A DNA stretch of 64,000 nucleotides from Tetranychus cinnabarinus (lineage: Eukaryota > Arthropoda > Arachnida > Trombidiformes > Tetranychidae), in assembly GCA_022266195.1 (NCBI GenBank), contig WHVY01000002.1, positions 2,309,001 through 2,373,000 of the forward strand. The letters run 5' to 3'. Numbering within the stretch: position 1 is the stretch's first letter; the number at the start of each line of letters is the position of its first letter. Both the position numbers and the translations under genes were made by a program. Below are positions 40,101 to 52,100 of this stretch, piece after piece. The notes below the pieces were generated by a model that saw only the letters and a list, made by a program, of their open reading frames with translations, was not told the DNA's origin and made no database searches.

Positions 40101-43100
40101 ATGGTCTAGAAAAAGGTTTGCATTGTGTTTTAAATCAATTCTTGGTCGAAAATTTTTAATTGGATTTAGGTGGCCTTATACTTTTGAACATATGGATAAC
40201 ATATGTGTGCCTTAATTTTAATCTTTAGAGTGCGATTTTCAGTTCTAAATTAACTTTAATTAAGCAAATGCATTATTCCGACAAAGCTTGGACTAATCCA
40301 ATCAGTAAGAATTGAAAGGATTACTTAAAAATCAGAAATCAAGAAGAAAATCATGTGGCCTTATACTTTTGACGAGCAGTGTATTTGGATGAAACTCGAA
40401 AACTGAGTTCATTATCAGTGTAATGAGACGAATTTTCGAAAATTTTCTTTTCTTCTCATCTATATTTAGATCTCTTTTAGCACCAAGAATTTTCTTGTAT
40501 TTCAAGCTCAACTCTTCGTATTTCAATGTCATTCAACTTGACTCATTCAAGACCACGAACTATCTCAATGTGCGAAATTGAAGAAACTTTATTTTGCCAA
40601 AATTTCGATTCAGTTGCTCTTCTTTTCCATGAGAGAATCTATTTCATGATCAATTCAACTTTTGATTTCGAAGTGAATGTTGAAATTGTTTGTTTCGAAA
40701 TTGATTAAAATGTTAAAAATCGAATTAAATGTGATTGAAATGCTTGAAATTTTTCAGGTTGTAGCGGATGCGATTATCCAACGAATAGTTGGGGAATTCG
40801 AGATAATTTCTCAGTGTCATTGAATTGTGCTTTGATTTGGAATCGATTTTTTATTGTTTTACTATTTACTTCACTTTCTTTCGGAATCGCATTCTTCTGG
40901 TATCAATTATCTATTTACTCTGTCTACTTCACTTAACCATATTTCATTGATCATTGAGACTCACATGAAGTTGACTGGAAGCAGGAAAACTGAATAAATC
41001 ATTTTACACTTTAACCTCCATCAATCTCATTTGTTAAACTTGAAGAGACAAAAAACGACAAAATCAACTCGAGTGAACCTTTAAATGGATTTTCAATTGT
41101 AAAATGTGTCTTTCCAATTGTTTCCAGAATCAGATAGAGAAAGGGATCACTCAATGATTACATGAAAAGTTCAAGATTTAATCTAATGACATTTGAATCA
41201 ATTTCAACTCGAAAACCAACAAAAGTTTAGAGAAAAGTTGAAGAGTGAAAAAAAAGAAAAAAATTGTTCGAACAAAAGATTTCATATTTTTTCAAGAATT
41301 TGAAATTATTATCAGAATAATCATCATAACTTATCGCTGCAAAAAATAAGGCAAAACTCGAGTTTGTTCACCAATAACACTTGACTTGACTTTGCATTCA
41401 TCAACAGATTCAGTCGATTCTGTTCATTCATCAATAACCTTCAAAAAATGCAAAAGTGCTCAATATCGATAAAAGAATAGAATGCAATGGCGAAAAATTT
41501 TCACCAAAAGTTCTTTTTGGAAAAGCTGATTATCGAAATGATGTTGGAATGCAATTTATTGATAAGATTTTTATTGCAACTAAAGAAAATGTTATGACAA
41601 AGTAATAAATAAAATTATCCTTTCATGGTTCATTTTATCAGAATGATTCAGTCAAAATCAGGGTCAAAGTTGCTCGCTTTTGACATTGGCTAATTTATTC
41701 ATTACAAACAGATTAATCATTGATTCCAGCATCAGCAAATCTCTACTCTTGTACAGTTAAACATCAATAGGCTATTCAGTTCAATTCAGTTGATGGTCCA
41801 ATTGAAAATGAAAATCTTCTCATGATGCAGTTCAATGTTGACCAACTCTGATTCACCAAAAGTTTTAGCCAATCTTGAAAAGAGAAGGAGAAAAAATGAT
41901 GAATCGAAAGTTACATTTGTAATTATAAAGATACTCCCTGTAAAAATGTTATCAACTTCATGTTATCAAACCAAAAGAGCTTTAATCTAGACCATCTAGT
42001 GGCTGAAGCTTAGATCTTGGAGTTGATATAATGCTCTTTGACTTTCTTATTTTGACATCAGCATTCTGCTTAGAATATTTATTCTCCTTTCCCTTACCAA
42101 TCACATTTTCCCTGAAAGATGAATGGCAATTTTCCTCATTCTATTCTCCTCTCTTCGCCCCTTTATACTGTTCAACATCTTACCATTCAATACCCTCATT
42201 ACCATTGAATAAACCCAGGGATTGTTTATTCTACAAGATTGTTTTTTATGAATAAACATGTATCTGTGCATCAACAATGACAACATGGCCAATATGAACA
42301 TGAGAAAAAATTGAAAGCAAAAAATTTTATCAAAGTCAATGAGATTATCTTTAATCATCAACAATCTCTTTCAATTTAGTTATAATGTAACCTCCCAGTT
42401 GTATTTTCATTCCCTGATAACTTGATAAAACTTGACTTTTCCTTGAAACATGCTTTAAGAATTATTATCTCATCTCATCTATTGTTATCAAATTTTTCCC
42501 TCCAAGCAGGGAATGAAGAAAAAAAAACTCCAAAGAATCGAGATAATTTTATGAATAAAAAGAGATGGAAATTCAATTTCAATTGTTATGCTATTTATTA
42601 ACATTAATTTATAATGAATTTCATGGTAATGACATAATTGAGGGAAAATTGTATCTCAATTTGACTGACAGAAAATTTCCAATTCTTTGATAAAATTGAT
42701 AAGAAAAAACTAAACATTTTAAAATCAATACATGAGCCACGATAGACTCATGAAATAACCTTGAATTGTAACCTTGTTCTAACCCTGACATTGAACATTA
42801 AACTGAAAACAAGTCACAATTTGCTATCAACATCACACGATTATAGCCATTATTGATAAGCCTTGGAGTATTAACTCCCTGATGTGTTATCATAATTTCC
42901 TCCCAGAATGAACAGATATTTAGATTTCATTAGTTGCCAGATAGCCGTTACAGACGAATGAATATCAGATCGACAGAATCGTAATTCTGATAGGAGAAAA
43001 AAATGAACCAAACAGAAGACAATTCCAGTTATTTATCAATATAATCATTCTCATTGGTATCATCACTATTTTCATTATTTTCATCATTACCATTATTATT

Positions 43101-46100
43101 ATCATTGTTATCATTTTCATTATCACTTTTATCATCATCGTTCAGTGTTAGACACTCCCTGCAGCTTTCGTCAGCAATAGCTTTAACCATAACAAGAGAG
43201 GCTTTTTTTCCGCATCTCATTCCATCCATCATTTTATCAACAATTGTGTTGGCAAATTCAAGCTTCAGGCAAACCTCAAGGTCTCATCAGTCTATCAACT
43301 TTCATAGACAAAATTATATCCTTATTCAGTCACAACTATTTTTGTCAGTTATTTCAGCATTTCTCAGAGTTTATTACAAACTCCTGTTTCTAGCGTTGCA
43401 AGAATATCTTCAAACATCTTTCCCTGTCTATCCAATCCCAGAATCTGTAAGCTTATGGATTCTTCAATATATTTATTCAAACAAAAGTATCACTCAGCCT
43501 TTAATTTGTTTCTTGCTTGTAACAATAAAGTTCAATGATGAATCGATTGAGTTATTCACAGCAGGAAAGTTGATACTTTTGGTGTTCACTGAGCAAAGTT
43601 GAAACTGGATTGTTACTCATAATCACAAGGATCATCTTTCATAAAGTAATTTACTTTGATTATTCAATTTTATTTACACTTGACTGAGTTAATCTGATAA
43701 CCTGACAAGTTATGAAGAATAAAAGAGAATCCAAAGTTTCATCTTTTCACCCTTTTAGTAATTAATGAAGAGTCGTCAAGAAGAAAGATTAAAGTTCAAT
43801 TGGTTCATGAGAAGAAAAATTCATCTCAATCGATCAAATCTAATTACTAATTACTGCAACTTTTTTCACCGAAATTCCAAGTCGAATTCATTTCCACCAA
43901 AAAAAGCTCAACTTTGAGCAATACAGAATTGAAATTGAATAATGTCTTATTTTTCTATTTCATGATATTCCATTTACAAGCTTTAGGTTTAGCTTCAAGC
44001 ATTGATCCAACTGATGAAACTTGAATCATTTCCTGAATGGAAGTTCAAAATTCTGTTAAGGTAGAATCGATTATTCATAAAAGAAGATAAAATTAAATTT
44101 ATCTGAAAAATTCCAAAACTTGCAACAGATTTTGTTCTTTTCTCTTAAACTCATGTTTACCTTTTATCTCTTTATAGTCACTGGGAGTTATTTTATATCA
44201 AAATAAATGTTGCACCCTTCATCATGAGACTAAAGTTCATTTGACTTTACCAAGTTTCATGCTATTCTTGGAATAGCAAGAAAAGAAGAAAACTTGAAAC
44301 TCATTTTTCGTAACTTTTCCCTTCTTTAATGTGATATCGTGATAGAGCAAAATTTTCAGTTAAAGTGAACATTTTGAATCAATTTCTATTCTCTCAGTGA
44401 ATCATTAAGGCAATCGATGAAGAATCGAGAGAAAACATTTTCAACAAAGTTCAATTTTCTTATTAGTTTTCCATGTCATGTTGAACAATATTGTCGTGGC
44501 AAGACAAGAAAAGAAAAATTATTTTAATCAAACATTGACCTTTGATTTGTTCAGTTTTCATCATTATTATTCTCTGATAATCTTGAGAAATATTTTCACT
44601 CCAATTGACTTCAGGTTTGATTCACAGTTTTTGTTATTGTTTATCATTCTAAAAGTTCATTTGACCAAGCAATGATTCCAATAAAGTAAAAGAACTGAAA
44701 CTTTTCAAGCGAGAAATGATGATGAAAATGACTGAAAATTTCTTTTCCTTCATTATATTGCTCATGTGGGTCGCGCATTGTCTTCAGCCTCTGTAAATTC
44801 TGTGGCTACACTTTAACTTTACAGTGAGAATAAACTTTGATCACTTTTAATAAGAAAATATTTCAACCAATTTCAATTCAATTATCTGCTTCGTCAACCC
44901 GCAACTTGGCTACTTGTTGAAACTCACATTCAACCTGGCTTACTTCATCGTCTTCCCATCAATTTAACCACACTTCCTCAAGTCTTTTCAAGACTCGATC
45001 TTGATCATCTTTGACCTTTTCACAGTTGATGTTTCCCTGAGTTAATATCTTACATCTTTTACACTCAATTATTCATATAATTTCAATGAATATCATTTCG
45101 CCTCTTTTAATCGAATTTCAAATTAAAACTTGAAATAGTCGCCAATGTACTGTGAGTATTGGTTCATTTTCAAAATCAAACCATTAGATTGAACTGTGTA
45201 AGAATTGCGATTTATTTTGAAAACTCTGAACTTCAAGAACACTCGAGAGCTCCTAATACATGAAGATATTATTTACTGTTCATGTTTTTGATGTTTGGCA
45301 ATATTTGGGAAATATCAACATTCTACTCAACAAGTTTCTAATGGATTGATCCTTCGTTTTTGAAAATTCATTCCTTTCATTCATTGAATATTGATTGATA
45401 ACTTCACACCAATTGGTTAGTTCAAACAGTCTGTAATCGATCTACACTTGGTTTGTAATTACAGCACTGGTAGCGTGTCGATCTTTGTCAATTGTTAAAA
45501 AATGAAATAATTTGATATGCTTTTCAATTTGATTCATCTTTAATGTCGAAAGTTTCAGAAGCAAATGCAAGGAAATAGCACAGTAATAGTACTCGAGCCG
45601 TTAAGAAAATTAATTATTAAGAGTCAACATCTTGACGGAAAGTCTGTATACAAAAGAGGTTGAACGGCTTACAGGCGTCAATACAGTAATTGAAAAGCAA
45701 TACGATTTCTTTTTGCATACAAAAGAGTTGCTCAAGTTGATTGACCAAAGTAAAGGTTCAACTTGTGCATATAAATTATCATTAAACAGCTAATGTGCAA
45801 ACAAATTGAATGGTAATTCAGTTTCTCTGTTCTCATTACTTTCCTGATTACCCAAAACTGCGCATAATGAAAATCAGAGTCAATCAAGATTTTTGGGAGA
45901 GGATTTATTCATTATTTATTGAAACTCGTGTTTTACAATTCTTTACTTATCATCGATAAATGAAACTTGCCAGGGCAATTATAATGGTCAATGAAAGGGT
46001 AAACATGGATGTAATGAAACTGTTGTTTATGGTAAAGAGATTGGCGAATGTAAAGCCAACGTCACTCAATGCCATTCGAGCCATGAAGATGTCATTCTAC

Positions 46101-49100
46101 GAAAAAGATAGAAATTAAAATTTAATTTTTGAAACTGATTGAGATTCTGTTATTGACTTACTTCATGATATAAATGGAGTGAGTTTAATTTAAATGAAAG
46201 TTCATACAAATCTTCCAACCCTTGGCGAGATAAATTGTTCACTGAGACCAAATGATAAGTCAAGATTAGCAAATGTACTGTTAGGCTCAGCATGACAAAT
46301 AGCCAGAGCGAATCAATTTGTGTCTTCAATCCAAATGATCTAACAATATTCAGATTGTTATATGCAAAGTATTCAATGTAAAATATCGCTATAAAGTAGC
46401 GAATCAATTTATCAGCATGTTTTGTCGCCCTAACTGCATAACTGTATCTTTTCCTCAGATTTCTAATTTCATCGAATGAATTAAACACTTGTTTAGGGTT
46501 TTTCGTTCGGATCACCAATTTGTGAATTGATTTCATTGAAAGCAGCCTTTAAACAGATGCAGATATTGCAAATCATGTTGAGAAGAAATGCTAATCCAAA
46601 TTCAATGAAAATATCACAAAGGATAAGCAAAGTTGCTTCGAATAGATTTTGAATACTTGCTAGCCTGTAATGTATGCGAAGAGTGGAGTAACCGATAAAA
46701 GTTATACTAAGAATAATGAGATTTAATCGACGATTTCGTTTGATTGTTCGAAGAGCTAAACGCTCAGGTGCAATAGATAGTAATTCCATGGTGGAAATGA
46801 ATCTTTTAAAATAATTCAAATCAAAGCCAAACAGAATCATTAAAACTTTAAGCGATGAAATGATTATTGCTAAAGCGACATGAAGACACTTAAAGACCGA
46901 AATCTTTGTCGTGTAATTGCATAATGGGAGATCGCAAATAGAGTAATAGACCATTTTGAAAGCCGAGAAACAAGCAAAGGTTAATAAGAGAAAGATTTTG
47001 GTTACTGATCCAAGTATGTATTTCGAGGGTAAAATGAATCCATCCAGAAGTATTTCCTTGGATGGATTTTTGCTTGTTGGTAAAGACATTTCAACTGTAA
47101 CTTTCAATGTTGGACCGTAAATGGTTCCTTCCTTAAGAAGAGGCGTAATAACAGTTTGCTCAGTTTCAATACGATTTGGCTCGCCAATCAATCAAACATG
47201 TTTTAGTTAGCAAATATGAATAAGTTGTGGCTATTCAATGAAACGATTAAATTAAAATTATGAAAGCACAAAAAAGTCAAATTTAATTCGCATCGATTTG
47301 TAATAATCAATGACAGAATTCGTTTTTAATCAAATTTATTGTGCATTTAGTGACGCAAATAATGAAAATTTCAGACTCTAATAGATTCTTGTAACAAAGC
47401 ATATTCACTCAATCATTCAATTTTGTGTTTGCATTTAGAATTGTATTAAGAATAAAAATTGCACCTTTACCAGGTATGACATATTTCCATTGATTTGTTG
47501 AGATAAAGAAAGATCAGGAAAGACAAAATCATAATAGGACAAGTCGTTTAAGCAAAGCTCATCTAATGAGGTAAGGTTACCAACGGATCAATCGATATTA
47601 GAAATTCATTGGTAGCAAAAGTGAAAGAGGTTTCAAAGCAAATGCGAGGAAACGCAAAAAAATAACACTTGAGCCGTTAACAAAATTACTAATTAAAAGT
47701 CGACATCTTGACATAAATCTGTATATAAAAGAGGCTTGACCGACCTACAGGCGTCAATATGGTAATTGAATAGCAAAAGGAGAAACGAAGCATTTTTGCA
47801 TACAAAAGAGTGGCTCAAGTTGATTGACCAAATTAAAGGTTCAACTTGTGCATATAAATTATCATTAAACAGCCAATGTGCAAACAAATTGAATGGTAAT
47901 TCAGTTTCTCTTTCCTCATGCAAGCTGGATCGCATAATCTGATTGTCCGAAAAATTCAACTGAAAATCTGAGTCAATCAAGAACCCTTTTAGACGCACCC
48001 GTGCAATTATTAACTTTTTTCATTTCGCTGTTCTTTAGCACTGTCAAATGTCTTGCACTATTTTGAGCCCAGACTGAAGGGATATTGAATGATTTGCTTC
48101 TCTTTTATTTTGATTTTCGTACCTTAATTTATCACTTGATTTCGTCTTTTAAAAGCTGAACTTGACAGGACCAACCAATTCAGTTTATGAAAATAGCCAT
48201 TGAACGCGTAAAAAATGAATTCTATGAGTTTAATTTCTTAGGAATTATTTCCCTTTTATAGTGATTCTTATTGTTGTACAATTCTTTACTTATCATTGAT
48301 AAATGAAACTTGCCAGGGTAATTATAATGGTTAATGAAAGCGTGAACATGGATGTAATGAAACTGTTGTTTATGGTAAAGAGATTGGCAAATGTAAAGCC
48401 AACGTCACTCAATGCCATTCGAGCGATGAAGATGTCATTCTATGAGAAAACATTGATAGAAAAGTTAATTTTTGGAATTGATTGAGACTCTGTGAATGAC
48501 TTACTTCATGGTACAAATGGATTGAGTTTAATTTGAATGAAAATTCATACAAATCTTCCAGTCCTTGACGAGATAAGTTATTCATTGAGACCAAATTATA
48601 AGTCAAGATTAGCAAATGGATTGTTTGGCACAACATGACAAATAGCCAAAACGGATCAATGTGTGTCTTCGGTCCAAATGATCTAACAATATTCATAATG
48701 TTATAAGAAAAGTATTCAACGAAAAATATCGTTATAAAGTAGCGATACAACTTTTCTGCATGTTTTGTCGCCCGAACTGTATAACTGTATCTTTTCCTTA
48801 AATTTCTAATTTCATGGAATGAATTAAACACTTGTTTTGGTGTTTCGTTTAGATCAGCAATTTGTGAATTGATTTCATTGAAAGCAGCCTTTAAACAGAT
48901 GCAGTTATTGCAAATCATGTTGAGAAGGAATAATAATCCAAATTCAATGAAAATATCACAAATGATAAGCAAAGTTGCTTCGAATAGATTTTGAATACTC
49001 GATAGCCTGTAAATTATGCAAAGAGTGGAGTAACCGGTGAATGTTATAACAAGAATGATGAGGCTCAATCGACGATTTTGTTTGATTGTTCGATGATCAG

Positions 49101-52100
49101 TTGCAATAGATAGTGATCCAATGGTGGCAATGAATTTTTTAAAATAATTCAAATCAAAGCCAAACAGAATCAGCAAAACTTTAAGCGAAGAAATAATTAC
49201 TGCTATAGAGACATGGACGCACTCAAAGATCGAAACCCTTGTTGTGTAATTACAAGACGGGAGAGCATAAATAGAGTAAACGACTATTTTGAGAGCCGAG
49301 AAACAAGCAAAGGTTAATAAGAGAAAGATTTTGGTTACTGGTCCAAGTATGTATTTTGATGGCAATATAAATCCATCCAGAATCATTTGCTTTGGTGAAT
49401 TCGGACTTGTTGGAAAAGACATTTCAACTTTAACTTTGGATGTTTGAACGTAAAATGGTAACTTTTCTTGGAAGCAGAAAAGGCGCAATACTAGTTTGCT
49501 CGGTTCAATTAGATCTCCCAATAAATCAAATATCTATGTGTTGGCCAGCAAATATGAATACAATGGAACGGTTGAAGTAAAACTATGAAAGCACAAGAAA
49601 GTCAAATTTAATTCGCATCGATTTGTAATTATTAATGACAGAATTCGTTTATAATAATTTTTATTGTGCATTTAGTGACGCAAATAATGAAAATTTCTGA
49701 CTCTAATAGATTAATTCTTGTAACAAGTTTATTCAATCAATCATTCAATTTTGTGTTAGAATTTTTCTTTACAAATTCATTCGAATTGCATTGAATACGA
49801 ATCGCACCTTTACCAGAGTATGACATATTTTCATTGATCTGAAGAGATGAAGGAAGCTCAGGGAAGAGCAAATCATAATAGGACAAGTCGATTAAGCAAA
49901 GCTCATTTAACGAGGCAAGGTCATCAACTTATCAAGCGATATCGAGAGTTTATTGGTAGCAAAAGTGAAAGTGGCTTCAAAGTTTTAAATCCTGGTTGCA
50001 GTTGCGTTTTAAATCCTGACAGAAAATGCGAGGAAGCGCACCAAAATAGCTCTTGATCCGTTAAAGAAAATTAAGAGGTAATTAACCAGCTAGACATCTT
50101 AACAGAAAATCTGTATACAAAAGAGGCTTGAACGACTTACAGGCGTCAATACGGTAATTGAATGGCAAAGGAAGAAACGATTAATATTTGCATACAAAAG
50201 AGTTGCTCAAGTTGATTGACCAAAGTAAAGGTTCAACTTGTGCATATAAATTATCATTAAACAGCAAATGTGCAAACAAATTGAATGGTAATTCAGTTTC
50301 TCTTTCCTCATGAAAACTGGATCACATAACATGATTACCCAAAACTGCACATAATGAAAATCAGAGTCAATCAAGAATTTTTGTGAGAAAAAAGAAAAAT
50401 TCGAAGAGAAAAAAAGTCGTACAGAAAATACAAAATGACGATAAAAAGTCTGATCAACATTAAAGCAACAGTCGACGTTGAAAGTTGAATAACACTGAAT
50501 ATCATTAGCATGATTTAATTGAATTTACAGTTAAAAAGATTCGCCATTGTTGATGTAAACAAAGAGCTTCCATGAGCGAACGTTGACAATCATTAATCCT
50601 TTAAATGTTAACCATTTCCTTTACCTTTCACTTGTCCAAGTTAATTATTTTTGATTGATAATTAAATTAAATGCGTTACCTGTAAATGACTGTAGCAATG
50701 ATTGAGTTATAATCATAACAATGCTATTTGGATGTTAATTGAAGTTGACTAGAAAAGGGAACAATTTTGTTTTCCTTTTTTTCTCCTCATTCCAAGATAA
50801 ATTGTCCCAAAGATGATCAGGTTGATGGAATTAGAATTTTGATAAGAATTGATGAATAGCTGAACATTATTTGCTTCTGAAATTGTCTTGAAATTGAATT
50901 AGAAGAGTATCAATGAGAGAAGCAAGTGAATGATGATTATGGTAGATTCATAAGATGATGAACTTGGAAATCTCTTGAGATGGAGAAAGGATTATTTCTG
51001 TAAATAGTCATGATAACTGGCCACAATCAGGGAATCAAGTTTATCAATTGTTGAGGAATGAAAATTTGATAAACAAGTGAAGAAGGCAAAGTGAAGAAAA
51101 AGAGAAGAAGAAAAAAATGTAATTCATATTAATCCATGAATGGACCTCGGTGTGAGCTCACCCTGATTACTGGTAATTCAATTATATTATTACCTCCAAG
51201 TTGAACTCCCTGCTGATTGAGATAACTTTGTTAATTTGAAAGAGAAAATGAAAACTTTTATTCTTTCCAAAGTTAACATAATCTTTATAAATTGTTTCAC
51301 ATCAATTGATTGCAACTTGAATTTCGAGAGAAAACATTTTCTATTTCATTTCAATATTGCATTGTTTTCAATGAAATTCAACTCTTCATCGAGAATCGGA
51401 ATAATCTTTAATTTTAATCCGATTAGTTTTTCGACTTTTTTGCACTTCTTTTTTTCCTCTGCAAGGTAAATGATCTAGAAATGAATAGAGTTTTTGTTTT
51501 CATTGTTTTTATTATTTTCATTTCATGTTTTATTCAGCTTTGATTCTTGATTCTGTTTTTTTTTTCATTTCTTGTCAAGATTGTGTTTATATTTAGATTG
51601 CGAGTAAATAATTAACTTGTGTTTGAGTCAACCTCGAGTTGAGAGGGTAAAAGGTCAAATGCTATTTATATTAATATCAAAAGAATGGGTTGATTGGGAA
51701 GGAATAACGTTTGTGAGTTATGACTTGAAACAGGGTTGAAATGAAGCAAAAAAAAGTTCGGTATTTAAATAATTCATCAATCTATTTATGTGGGACAAAA
51801 CAAACAAAATTATTTCCTCTCTTTTATTGTTACATGTTAAATGAAGATTATCAAAAAATTGAATTGATTAAATGAATCAAATCGAGATTAAATATTTACA
51901 TGAAGGAAAAGAGTGAAAAATGACTTTTATGGAAATCATTTTGCATTGGGAACTTGACTAACTTTGCATTTCTGTTTTAGAAACTGGAGATTCTTCCAAT
52001 GAGTTACACCACTAAAAAATTAGTTTCAGCTCATTCTCTATTATCTTCGCTAGAAGCGAACAACTCGGCAGTAAATCGAAGTGACGCTTGTACGGAAGCA

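Larger units (their letters stand above)
40382..45949. other. BRSK intron 7, between the transposon and the GR cluster
   Basis: Mostly featureless AT-rich sequence. The exceptions are the weak minus-strand exon pair at 43029-43444 and the GR-flank repeat copy at about 45555-45905. Confidence 0.6.

Noticed and set aside
43054..43602. 182-codon plus-strand ORF
   Set aside because: Its first part is the antisense of a GAT/AAT-type repeat and the rest lacks motifs; the minus strand gives the more protein-like reading.
47693..47998. 101-codon minus-strand ORF upstream of the broken GR
   Set aside because: The two sister copies of this segment have stops and frame changes in the same frame, so it is unlikely to be coding.
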